The translations under genes were made by a program, and so were the position numbers. The notes under the pieces were generated by a model. That model searched no databases. It worked only from the letters and a program-made list of their open reading frames with translations, and was not told the origin of the DNA. A stretch of DNA of 35,899 bases from Bacteroides sp. (lineage in GTDB: Bacteria; Bacteroidota; Bacteroidia; Bacteroidales; Muribaculaceae), in NCBI GenBank assembly GCA_014801235.1, contig JAAVEM010000027.1, positions 11,569 through 47,467 on the forward strand, given 5' to 3'. Shown here piece after piece: positions 7,712 through 16,196 of this stretch; position 1 is the stretch's first letter, and each line of letters opens with the position of its first letter.

Positions 7712-9424
7712 TTAGGATTTGTAAAATTCAGTTGGGTTAAGCATGATGGTGTCGACATTTCCACCGGCAGGTATCATGGGGAAAATCATGTCGGTCTCAT
7801 CGATGTTGACATTGAGCAGATAGGACGCATTATGCTCCAGCATGCGGCTGATGGCGCCGTCGAGCTGTTCGCGCGTCTCCACATTCTCAGCTTTTATTCC
7901 ATAAGCTCCTGCGAGAGCCACAAAATCGGGGTTGATGAGCGGTGTCTGTGAAAAACGGTCGTTGAAGAAAAGCGACTGCCACTGACGCACATTGCCGAGG
8001 AAGTTATTGTTGAGCAGGATTATCTTGACATCGGTTCCATATTCGAGAATCGTGCCGAGTTCCTGGATTGTCATCTGCAACCCGCCGTCGCCGACAAAGA
8101 GACACACCGTGCGTCCCGGCTCACCCATCTTGGCGCCGATCGCAGCCGGGAGTCCGAAGCCCATAGTTCCGAGTCCGCCTGAAGTGACCATCGACTTGGG
8201 CTTGGTGTAGCGGAAATAGCGGGCGGAGAACATCTGGTTCTGTCCCACGTCGGTCACCACGATAGCGTCATGACCGGTAGCCTCCGAAACTTTGTTCACG
8301 ACTTCGCCCATGGTCATTCTGCCCGATTCGGGATAAACTTCCCGCTTCACCACCTTTTCAAACTCGACCTCATCGGGACGGTCAAACGTCTTGAGCCACT
8401 CGGTGTGCTTGGCGCTCTTCACTTTTTCAAGAAGACGCTGAAGCACGCTCCGCGCGTCGCCATGAACACCCACCGTGACAGGGATATTCTTGTTAAGCTC
8501 CGAGGAGTCGATATCGATGTGGATGATTTTCGCGTCGGGGGCATAGGTCTTGACGTTGCCGGTCACGCGGTCGTCAAATCTCATTCCGACGGCAATCAGC
8601 AGGTCAGCCTTATTGGTGTTGATATTAGGACTGATATTGCCGTGCATGCCGAGCATACCTTTATAAAGAGGATGGTCGGAAGGCATGGTGGAGAGTCCGA
8701 GCAGAGTCGCCGCCACGGGAATGTCGGCAGTCTCGGCGAGCTTGGCAAGCTCCTTCTCGGCATTTGCGATCATCACGCCGTGGCCCGACAGAATCATGGG
8801 GCGCTCGGCGGCGTTTATAAGTTCGGCAGCTTTGTCGATAGCCGCTTCGTCTATTTCAGGCACAGGCTGATAGGAGCGTATGTACTCACATTTCTTGTGG
8901 GAGAATTCAGTCAGCCCCACCTGCGCGTCCTTGGTGAAGTCGAGCACCACCGGACCGGGGCGCCCGCTCGACGCGATGTAAAACGCGCGAGCCACTGCCC
9001 ATGACACATCCTCGGCGCGGCGTATCTGGTAGCTCCACTTTGTCAACGGCTGAGTCACGCCGACCACATCGGTCTCCTGAAACGCGTCAAAACCGAGAAA
9101 CGGCGTAGCCACCTGTCCGGTGATAACCACCATCGGGGTGCTGTCCATCAGTGCGTCGCCAATACCGGTTATGACATTGGTAGCGGCGGGTCCTGAGGTC
9201 ACAATCACCACTCCGGGACGTCCGGTGACACGCGCATAGCCTTGAGCGGCGTGAGTGGCGCCCTGCTCATGGCGCACCAGAATGTGGCGCAGGCGATCCT
9301 GATAATCATATAGTTTGTCGTAGACCGGCATTATCGAGCCGCCCGGATAGCCGAAAACGAGATTCACATCCTCGGCGATCAGAGCCTGCATCAATGCGTC
9401 AGCCCCTGAAATCATTTCACTCAT
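7712..9424 (-). CDS. ilvB: Acetolactate synthase large subunit
   Basis: ThDP-dependent enzyme: VFGYPGGSIMPVYD, RHEQGATHAAQGYARVTG, GDGGLQMTIQELGTI. Confidence 0.97.
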   Translation of the reverse strand: MSEMISGADALMQALIAEDVNLVFGYPGGSIMPVYDKLYDYQDRLRHILVRHEQGATHAAQGYARVTGRPGVVIVTSGPAATNVITGIGDALMDSTPMVVITGQVATPFLGFDAFQETDVVGVTQPLTKWSYQIRRAEDVSWAVARAFYIASSGRPGPVVLDFTKDAQVGLTEFSHKKCEYIRSYQPVPEIDEAAIDKAAELINAAERPMILSGHGVMIANAEKELAKLAETADIPVAATLLGLSTMPSDHPLYKGMLGMHGNISPNINTNKADLLIAVGMRFDDRVTGNVKTYAPDAKIIHIDIDSSELNKNIPVTVGVHGDARSVLQRLLEKVKSAKHTEWLKTFDRPDEVEFEKVVKREVYPESGRMTMGEVVNKVSEATGHDAIVVTDVGQNQMFSARYFRYTKPKSMVTSGGLGTMGFGLPAAIGAKMGEPGRTVCLFVGDGGLQMTIQELGTILEYGTDVKIILLNNNFLGNVRQWQSLFFNDRFSQTPLINPDFVALAGAYGIKAENVETREQLDGAISRMLEHNASYLLNVNIDETDMIFPMIPAGGNVDTIMLNPTEFYKS

Positions 9425-9453
9425 ATATCTTTATTCTTTAAAAAGACAGATTT

Positions 9454-11280
9454 TTACAACTCTCTCACACCGCCCTTGTCGGCAGAGGTCACCATTGCGG
9501 CATAAGCTCTCAACGCTTTCGACACTTTGCGGTCGCGGTCAGCGGGGGTAAAAGCGTCCTTGCCGCGAGCCTCCTCCATGTGACGACGTGTTTCAAGCTC
9601 CTCGTCGGAGAGATGGACGTTGATAGAACGCGCCGGTATGTCGATCTCGATTATATCGCCATTGCGAATCAGCCCTATGTTTCCTCCGGCTGCCGCTTCA
9701 GGTGATATATGCCCGATGGAGAGTCCCGATGTTCCGCCTGAAAAACGTCCGTCGGTGATGAGCGCGCACTCTTTGCCCAGATGTTTCGACTTGATGTAGC
9801 TCGTTGGGTAGAGCATCTCCTGCATACCCGGTCCCCCCTTGGGACCCTCGTAAGTGATGACTACGATATCGCCGCTCACCACCTTGTCGCGCAAAATGCC
9901 GTCGACGGCGGCTTCCTGAGAGGTAAACACCTTTGCCGGTCCGCGGAAACGGAAAATGCTTTCATCCACACCCGCCGTTTTCACCACGCATCCGTCAAGA
10001 GCGATATTGCCTTTCAACACGGCAAGTCCGCCGTCCTTCACATAGGCATGGTCGAAATCGCGGATGCAACCTTTCTCACGGTCGGCATCGAGTTTGTCAT
10101 AATAATTGGACTGGCTTCCGAGTTTTAGATTGCGTTCGTTGCAAGGGGCGCTGAGCCACAGGCGGCGAGCCTCCTCGCCGAAGTTCTCTCCTTCGATGGC
10201 ATACTTGTCAATAGCCTCGCCGAGGGTCATGCGGTCCACGCGCTTCACGGCGGTATCGATAATGCCATGATCGGCAAGCTGCTTCATGATCGATAGGATG
10301 CCGCCCGCGCGATTCACGTCCTGAATGTGGAAATGGGAGTTGGGAGCGACTTTACACAACACGGGGGTGACGCGCGACAATCTGTCGATGTCAGCCATGG
10401 TGAAGTCGGCTCCGGCTTCGTTTGCCACGGCAAGTAAATGGAGCACGGTGTTGGTCGAGCCTCCCATGGCGATGTCAAGCGTCATGGCGTTGAGCATAGC
10501 CTGGCGGGTGGCGATATTGCGGGGCAGAACGCTCTCGTCGCCGTCGTTATAGTAAGCGAAAGTATTCTCCACAATCTGACGCGCAGCCTTGCGGAAAAGC
10601 TCCTTGCGGTTGGCGTGAGTGGCAAGGATGGTTCCGTTGCCGGGGAGCGCGAGTCCTATAGCCTCGTTAAGGGAGTTCATAGAATTGGCGGTAAACATGC
10701 CTGAGCATGAGCCGCAGGTGGGGCACCCTTTCTGTTCAAGCAGCTTCACCTTGTCATCGCTCACGGAGGTGTCGGCGCTCTCTATCATGATATCGATAAG
10801 GTCGACAAACTTTCCGTCGACTTCGCCTGCCTCCATCGGACCGCCCGACACGAATATAGTGGGGATATTGAGTCGCATCGCAGCCATGAGCATTCCCGGG
10901 GTCACCTTGTCGCAGTTGGAGATGCACACCATGGCATCAGCCTTGTGGGCGTTGACCATGTATTCGACCGAGTCGGCGATAAGATCGCGCGAAGGCAACG
11001 AATAGAGCATGCCGTCGTGTCCCATGGCGATTCCGTCGTCGATAGCGATGGTGTTGAATTCGGCGGCAAAACATCCGAGACTCTCTATCTCCTCTTTAAC
11101 TATCTGACCTATCTCGTGAAGATGAGTGTGACCCGGCACAAACTGAGTGAACGAGTTCACCACAGCGATAATCGGTTTGCCAAACTGAGATTCTTTCATT
11201 CCATTGGCGCGCCACAGCGCTCTTGCGCCAGCCATGCGACGTCCGTCTGTACTTTCGGAGCTCCTTAATTTCATGCTCAT
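9454..11280 (-). CDS. ilvD: Dihydroxy-acid dehydratase
   Basis: [76 protein letters not shown]. Confidence 0.97.
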   Translation of the reverse strand: MSMKLRSSESTDGRRMAGARALWRANGMKESQFGKPIIAVVNSFTQFVPGHTHLHEIGQIVKEEIESLGCFAAEFNTIAIDDGIAMGHDGMLYSLPSRDLIADSVEYMVNAHKADAMVCISNCDKVTPGMLMAAMRLNIPTIFVSGGPMEAGEVDGKFVDLIDIMIESADTSVSDDKVKLLEQKGCPTCGSCSGMFTANSMNSLNEAIGLALPGNGTILATHANRKELFRKAARQIVENTFAYYNDGDESVLPRNIATRQAMLNAMTLDIAMGGSTNTVLHLLAVANEAGADFTMADIDRLSRVTPVLCKVAPNSHFHIQDVNRAGGILSIMKQLADHGIIDTAVKRVDRMTLGEAIDKYAIEGENFGEEARRLWLSAPCNERNLKLGSQSNYYDKLDADREKGCIRDFDHAYVKDGGLAVLKGNIALDGCVVKTAGVDESIFRFRGPAKVFTSQEAAVDGILRDKVVSGDIVVITYEGPKGGPGMQEMLYPTSYIKSKHLGKECALITDGRFSGGTSGLSIGHISPEAAAGGNIGLIRNGDIIEIDIPARSINVHLSDEELETRRHMEEARGKDAFTPADRDRKVSKALRAYAAMVTSADKGGVREL

Positions 11281-11316
11281 TATAATTGCATTTTTATTTA
11301 TATCATATTAACTGAA

Positions 11317-11351
11317 ATGCCTCCCGGCTCGCTTTTGCGACGGAGAGGCAT
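11317..11351 (-). promoter_or_regulatory. Leader hairpin (putative attenuator terminator) upstream of ilvD
   Basis: Minus strand ATGCCTCTCCGTCGCAAAAGCGAGCCGGGAGGCAT; about 13 bp of stem with bulges; short T stretch follows. Confidence 0.65.
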
Positions 11352-11374
11352 CGTGTATCGGAATATCATGAACG

Positions 11375-11449
11375 CTAACAATCACCCCTCCTCGATTCAA
11401 GAACGGTAATGACGACAGAAATTAGAGATAGCGACAAAGCGTCAGACAT
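11375..11449 (-). CDS. Putative ilv leader peptide, 24 aa
   Basis: ATG...TAG encodes MSDALSLSLISVVITVLESRRGDC. Residues 5-17 hold 9 Leu/Ile/Val of 13. Located between the ilvD promoter and the leader hairpin. Confidence 0.72.
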   Translation of the reverse strand: MSDALSLSLISVVITVLESRRGDC

Positions 11450-11482
11450 ATATTGTACCTTTCAGTTTTTTGTTTGTGACTG

Positions 11483-11514
11483 CAAATTTATAGCATTTTG
11501 CAATAAAACCCAAA
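11483..11514 (-). promoter_or_regulatory. Promoter of the ilv operon
   Basis: Minus strand TTTG-N20-TAAATTTG, an exact match to the Bacteroidota housekeeping consensus. Confidence 0.8.
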
Positions 11515-11572
11515 TTATTTGATAATTATTTTCAATGCAGGGTCAGTAATTCATCCCTACATCACGCCTGAG

Positions 11573-12529
11573 CTATTGCAGCTTTATGTCTTTTATGTCA
11601 ATCAGGTGGTGGATTATGGCAAATATGGCAAGCCCCGACTGGGAATGTATCTGCAATTTCGAAGCTATGTTGCGGCGGTGGGTAGTGACCGTGTTGATCG
11701 AGAGACAGAGCTCGTCGGCAATCTCCTTATTGGACTTTCCTTTTGCCACACAAACGATTACCTCCTTCTCCCTCTCGCTGAGAGATTCGGGCGACTTCCC
11801 GAGGTCAACGCTTTTTTCATGAACCGCCGGAACAGCGCTCGCCTTGGCGACTATGTTCTGCTCAAGTTTTTTCACCGCCGGCACGAGCAGCTTGTTTTCG
11901 ACCATACAGTGGGACACGAGATCAGCCTGGCAATTGATGATGTCATAGAGCACCGAGTTGAGCGTGTAGTTGTCTTTCTGCCGGTAATGCCTGATTATGA
12001 TGTCCTTGAGCTCGTTAAGGCGGTCGCCCATGTCAGTGTGGGTCGCTGAATACTCTTCGATGCTGAAATCAGTGTTGCGATTTCCGGCTATAAGTTGCGA
12101 AATATACCCGAAAAGGGTTTCATTCTCATACTCCATGTGACGGCGCACCTCAATCACATAGTCGTCAAAATACTTTATCATGAGAAACGCCACGTCGTCG
12201 ATGCTCGAATTGTTGACGGCGTCGATAAGCTTGCGCCTTATCAACGGGAGATTAAAGTCAAGGAAATAGCTGTGGGCCTTTTTCAGGTATCCCATCAATG
12301 AATCGGGCGACACTTCATAGGAAGCCGCCGCTTTTGAGCAAACAAGATTTGCCACGGCGAGAAACGTAGGACAGTCTATGTCGTTTTCCTCACAAACCTC
12401 GGCTATTGTGCTGTCGCCGAAACCAAAAGGCACTGAAAAACGGCTTATCACGAGAAGCAATAAGTTGTTATCGTCGATTGCGTCACGCAATCGATCAGTA
12501 GAGCGGTATTCCGCCATCTTCTTACCCAT
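11573..12529 (-). CDS. Hemerythrin-like domain protein with C-terminal LuxR-type HTH
   Basis: H (AHSYFLDFNLP), HxxxE (HMEYE), H (THTDMGDRL), HxxxE (HCMVE) in hemerythrin/RIC order; C-terminal LSEREKEVIVCVAKGKSNKEIADELCLSINTVTTHRRNIASKL. Confidence 0.87.
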   Translation of the reverse strand: MGKKMAEYRSTDRLRDAIDDNNLLLLVISRFSVPFGFGDSTIAEVCEENDIDCPTFLAVANLVCSKAAASYEVSPDSLMGYLKKAHSYFLDFNLPLIRRKLIDAVNNSSIDDVAFLMIKYFDDYVIEVRRHMEYENETLFGYISQLIAGNRNTDFSIEEYSATHTDMGDRLNELKDIIIRHYRQKDNYTLNSVLYDIINCQADLVSHCMVENKLLVPAVKKLEQNIVAKASAVPAVHEKSVDLGKSPESLSEREKEVIVCVAKGKSNKEIADELCLSINTVTTHRRNIASKLQIHSQSGLAIFAIIHHLIDIKDIKLQ

Positions 12530-12558
12530 ATATCAGCAGAAAAAGTAATCTATTTTGG

Positions 12559-12590
12559 CAAAGTTACTGATAAATCCGCCACCAGGCAAT
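12559..12590 (-). promoter_or_regulatory. Promoter of the hemerythrin-LuxR gene
   Basis: Minus strand ATTG-N20-TAACTTTG. Confidence 0.65.
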
Positions 12591-12713
12591 ACTCAAATCT
12601 GGTGATTTGCGCCACTTCCATGACGCATCAAGCGATCCAATCGCCCTAAAAAGCGTCGGCGTTTACCGTTGCTGTCCTGTAGGGCTGCGGTATCCCGGGT
12701 GGCAAACACACAA

Positions 12714-12750
12714 AAAGCATGGCACCCGGAAATGACGGGAACCATGCTTT
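12714..12750 (-). terminator. Terminator after the FKBP genes
   Basis: AAAGCATGG...CCATGCTTT with inner CCCG/CGGG; A-run on the plus strand gives a T-run for minus transcripts. Confidence 0.7.
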
Positions 12751-12778
12751 CGTGTGCGTATTGCGGAATTATTTCCGC

Positions 12779-13654
12779 TTATTTCTTGGCGGGATTGATG
12801 TCGGCGATTTCAACGTCAAAGATAAGCATCTGGTTGGGACCGATACCTGCCTGCGGCATTCCGTTCACGCCATAAGCGAGGTCGCCGGGGATATAGAGCA
12901 CATACTTAGCGCCCTTGTTCATCATCTTAAGACCTTCGCCAAATCCGGGAACAACGCGACGCGGGCTGAAATTGCGGGCTTCACCCTTGCTGTCGTCAAA
13001 CACTGTTCCGTCGGCAAGCGAGCCTTTGTAGATAACTGCCGCCATGTCCTCGTCCTTGATAGCGTCGCCTGAACCCTGGGCAATCACCTTATAGGCGAGT
13101 CCGCTCGGAGTAACCTGAACCGAGGGATCCGCCTTGCGGATGGAGTCGATATAAGCTACACCCGCCTCACGGTTTGCCACTGCGTCGGGGGCATTGTTGC
13201 GCTCAGCCTCCTTGCGCTCAGCCGCACGCTTCTGTGCCTGCTCCATCATCTGGTTGAGCACCGCCTGCTGCATCGAGATGTCGCCGACCGAGTCAGAGAG
13301 GATAGCTTTCTTGAACTGTTTCATGAACATGTCGCGATCGATGCTCACGCCCATTTCAGTATAAAAATACTGGAACTGCTGAGCGAGACGCGCGCCCTGA
13401 GCCAATCCTTGCTGGAATGACATGTCGGAAGTGTCGGCGAGAACCGCTGTCGACACTCCGCGTAGAAACGCATCCTTATCCATCTCAGGCATGTGATTGA
13501 TTTCCTGTGCAAACTGGCTTCCTACAACTACACCAAAAAGGTCAGAAATCGAGTCGTTTGCAGCCTTGTCAGCATCCGCTGCGCCTGAGTTTCCACATGC
13601 TGTGGTGGAAAGGAGCATGGCTCCAACGCCGAATGCAAGTAATAAATTCTTCAT
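12779..13654 (-). CDS. FKBP-type peptidyl-prolyl isomerase, lipoprotein
   Basis: Lipobox LLSTTACG; C-terminal FKBP domain DGTVFDDSKGEARNFSPRRVVPGFGEGLKMMNKGAKYVLYIPGDLAYG. Confidence 0.92.
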   Translation of the reverse strand: MKNLLLAFGVGAMLLSTTACGNSGAADADKAANDSISDLFGVVVGSQFAQEINHMPEMDKDAFLRGVSTAVLADTSDMSFQQGLAQGARLAQQFQYFYTEMGVSIDRDMFMKQFKKAILSDSVGDISMQQAVLNQMMEQAQKRAAERKEAERNNAPDAVANREAGVAYIDSIRKADPSVQVTPSGLAYKVIAQGSGDAIKDEDMAAVIYKGSLADGTVFDDSKGEARNFSPRRVVPGFGEGLKMMNKGAKYVLYIPGDLAYGVNGMPQAGIGPNQMLIFDVEIADINPAKK

Positions 13655-13664
13655 TTTTTATTGA

Positions 13665-14285
13665 TTAATTTACTTTAATTAGTTCAACATCAAAAATAAG
13701 GGTCGAGTTAGGACCGATCACATTTCCGGCTCCGTTAGGACCGTAGGCAAGATTTGACGGAATGAAAAGACGCCATTTAGCTCCTTCTTTCATCATCTGG
13801 AGAGCCTCAACCCAACCGGGAATAACCTGAGTGACACCGAAAGTAGCGGGTTCGCCACGCTCAACCGAGCTGTCAAAGACGGTGCCGTCAATCAGCTTGC
13901 CGGTGTAGTGAACAGTCACGCGGTCAGTTGCAACAGGCTGCTTGCCGGTTCCCTCGACAAGCACCTCATACTGAAGACCCGACGGAGTTGTCTTGACCTC
14001 GGCGCGCTTGCCGTTTTCATCAAGGAACTGCTTTCCGGCGGCTTCGTTCACCTCGCCCATCTTTGCGGCGGCGGCGCGCTGTTCAGCCTCGAGGGCTTCG
14101 AAAAAGTTCTTGATTTCAAGCTTTGCTTCGTCATAGGTCATCTTGGGAGCCGCATTGTCAAACACGGCAGCCACACCATCGGCGAAATCTTTGATGTTAA
14201 GGGTTTTGATTCCCGAGCTACGGAAATTATTTCCCATGCTCAATCCCAGAGCATAGCTTATGCGATCTAATTTTTCTGATTCCAT
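13665..14285 (-). CDS. FKBP-type peptidyl-prolyl isomerase
   Basis: VTVHYTGKLIDGTVFDSSVERGEPATFGVTQVIPGWVEALQMMKEGAKWRLFIPSNLAYG. Confidence 0.93.
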   Translation of the reverse strand: MESEKLDRISYALGLSMGNNFRSSGIKTLNIKDFADGVAAVFDNAAPKMTYDEAKLEIKNFFEALEAEQRAAAAKMGEVNEAAGKQFLDENGKRAEVKTTPSGLQYEVLVEGTGKQPVATDRVTVHYTGKLIDGTVFDSSVERGEPATFGVTQVIPGWVEALQMMKEGAKWRLFIPSNLAYGPNGAGNVIGPNSTLIFDVELIKVN

Positions 14286-14318
14286 AATCTTAAAATTTTG
14301 GTTATGTTTAATATGTTA

Positions 14319-14350
14319 CAAATTTATGCAGAATATTTGGATTGTCCAAG
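14319..14350 (-). promoter_or_regulatory. Promoter of the FKBP genes
   Basis: Minus strand CTTG-N20-TAAATTTG. Confidence 0.6.
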
Positions 14351-14433
14351 TCATAACCCCTCAGGCGTTAAGAAAGTTTCAACTTGACCGCCTAAACCTT
14401 CTTAACGATTCACAAAATCATTTAATCCGAGGC

Positions 14434-15003
14434 TTATACCTGTAGCGAGGATGTGTCGCCAAAGAGTTTGTAAAGCTCATCAAAACGCTCAAGCGAGTCG
14501 CCGCCATAGCGCGCTATCGAATTGCGAACACGGGTGAAGGGCTTTTTCTCCATCGATCCGCTCTTGGAATAAAATTTGTCGGCATAGCAAATGAGTTTTT
14601 CAAGCATCGTCACCGGACAATAGTCCTCGACGGGAAGGTCAAGATCCTGCATCAATATATCCTCCTTGGTGATTCCGGTGCCGGTGTGGCGCTCGGCGAC
14701 ACGTGCCCAAGCCTCGGGAGCGCCTTCGCGTCTCAGAAGCTTTCCGCCGATAACGCCGTGGCGCATATAGGATGCCGCGCCGTGGCAGTGGATGCCCGGA
14801 GCGTTCGTGCCGAAAATACCGACGTCATGAAGCATAGCCGCCCCCTCCACGTCAAGAGGGTCAAGACCGATAGCCCTCGTCAGATTTATGGCGAGGGCTA
14901 AGTCAGCAACCTGACGGGCATGCTTCATGTAGATGGCACGAAGCTCGTTATCGTCAGGATAATACTTGTCTATGATGGCTTGAAAATCAGTGTTAGCCAT
15001 CAA
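14434..15003 (-). CDS. HD-domain phosphohydrolase
   Basis: HARQVADLALAIN...VEGAAMLHDVGIFGTNAPGIHCHG...ERHTGTG. Overlaps ilvE by 4 bp. Confidence 0.85.
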   Translation of the reverse strand: MMANTDFQAIIDKYYPDDNELRAIYMKHARQVADLALAINLTRAIGLDPLDVEGAAMLHDVGIFGTNAPGIHCHGAASYMRHGVIGGKLLRREGAPEAWARVAERHTGTGITKEDILMQDLDLPVEDYCPVTMLEKLICYADKFYSKSGSMEKKPFTRVRNSIARYGGDSLERFDELYKLFGDTSSLQV

Positions 15004-16022
15004 TCGATAATTGTGTTCCAGTTGTGGATATCTTCCTCTTCGCCAAGCTGGATGCCGCGAAGCTTGTTGTAGAGAGCCGTCACGATGGGACCCGGCTTGC
15101 CGTCGTTGCTGACCACATACTTCACGCCGGTGTCGATATCGTCGATTTCAGCCACGGGCGAAGCCACCGCCGCTGTTCCACACGCAGCAGCCTCCTGAAT
15201 TTCAGCAAGTTCTTCAAGCGGAATGTGGCGCTGTTCAACCTCTATGCCCATGTCGCGGGCGAGCTGCATAAGGCTGTTGTTGGTGATCGAAGGGAGAATC
15301 GATTCAGAAGCCGGAGTGATGTACTTGCCGTCCTTAATGGCAAAGAAGTTGGCAGGACCGCACTCGTCGATATACTTCTTCTCTTTCGGGTCAAGATAGA
15401 GCACGGCTGAATAGCCCAAGGCGTGAGCCCGCTCGCCGGCATCGAGACTTGCGGCATAGTTTCCGCCCACTTTCCAGCGTCCGGTTCCTTTAGGAGCCAC
15501 TCGGTCAAATTCGCGCATTATGCATATATTGGTGGGCTTGAATCCTTCCTTGAAATAGGGTCCCACTGGAGTCACGAGAATAAGGAACAGGTATTCCGAC
15601 GCGGGTTTAACCCCGACCTGAGCCGACATACCGATTTCAAGCGGGCGAATGTAGAGCGACGCGCCGCTGCCGTAGGGGGGAACAAAACGCTCGTTCAGCT
15701 TCACCACCTTCTTCACCATTTCAGTAAAAAGCTCCACAGGCACGGGCGCCATCATGATGCCTTTAGCCGACTCGATGATGCGCTTTGCGTTTTCTTCGAG
15801 GCGGAACACTCTCACCTTTCCGTCTTTTCCGCGGAAAGCCTTGAGACCTTCGAAAATTTCCTGACCGTAGTGAAGCGAAGTCGCTGCGATGTGCATAGTA
15901 ACGGTTTCAGACGACGACACTTCGATTTCGCCCCATTTTCCGTTGCGGTAATAGCAACGCACATTATAATCGGTGGGGATATAGCCGAATGACAGATTGC
16001 CCCAGTCTAACTCATTATTCAT
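15000..16022 (-). CDS. ilvE: Branched-chain amino acid aminotransferase
   Basis: YGQEIFEGLKAFRGKDGKVRVFRLEENAKR, GTGRWKVGGNYAASL, ECGPANFFAIKDGKYITP. Confidence 0.94.
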   Translation of the reverse strand: MNNELDWGNLSFGYIPTDYNVRCYYRNGKWGEIEVSSSETVTMHIAATSLHYGQEIFEGLKAFRGKDGKVRVFRLEENAKRIIESAKGIMMAPVPVELFTEMVKKVVKLNERFVPPYGSGASLYIRPLEIGMSAQVGVKPASEYLFLILVTPVGPYFKEGFKPTNICIMREFDRVAPKGTGRWKVGGNYAASLDAGERAHALGYSAVLYLDPKEKKYIDECGPANFFAIKDGKYITPASESILPSITNNSLMQLARDMGIEVEQRHIPLEELAEIQEAAACGTAAVASPVAEIDDIDTGVKYVVSNDGKPGPIVTALYNKLRGIQLGEEEDIHNWNTIID

Positions 16023-16132
16023 TTTGATTGTGATTTTATTCTTAACACTGCGAATTTACTTATAATTCCCCAATTTTCAAAAATATTTTCTGCCAGCCCG
16101 TAACGGGTATGTGCAAAAAGACACCCTGAGAT

Positions 16133-16162
16133 AAAAAAGCGGAGCGCTCAAGAACGCTCCGC
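16133..16162 (-). terminator. Terminator after the DUF5723-like gene
   Basis: GCGGAGCG-N8-CGCTCCGC with A6 on the plus strand (T6 for the minus transcript). Confidence 0.8.
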
Positions 16163-16196
16163 AATATTGTCAATCAGTGTCGTCGAGTTCAGGATA

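Noticed and set aside
8270-9004. Antisense ORF 8270..9004 (+, 244 aa)
   Set aside because: Fully inside ilvB on the opposite strand; no recognisable motifs.
11281-11514. Riboswitch or T-box as explanation of the ilvD leader
   Set aside because: No T-box core or specifier architecture recognised; the BCAA-rich ORF plus alternative pairing is better explained by peptide attenuation.
11519-12049. ORF 11519..12049 (+, 176 aa)
   Set aside because: Antisense to the hemerythrin-LuxR gene; no independent support.
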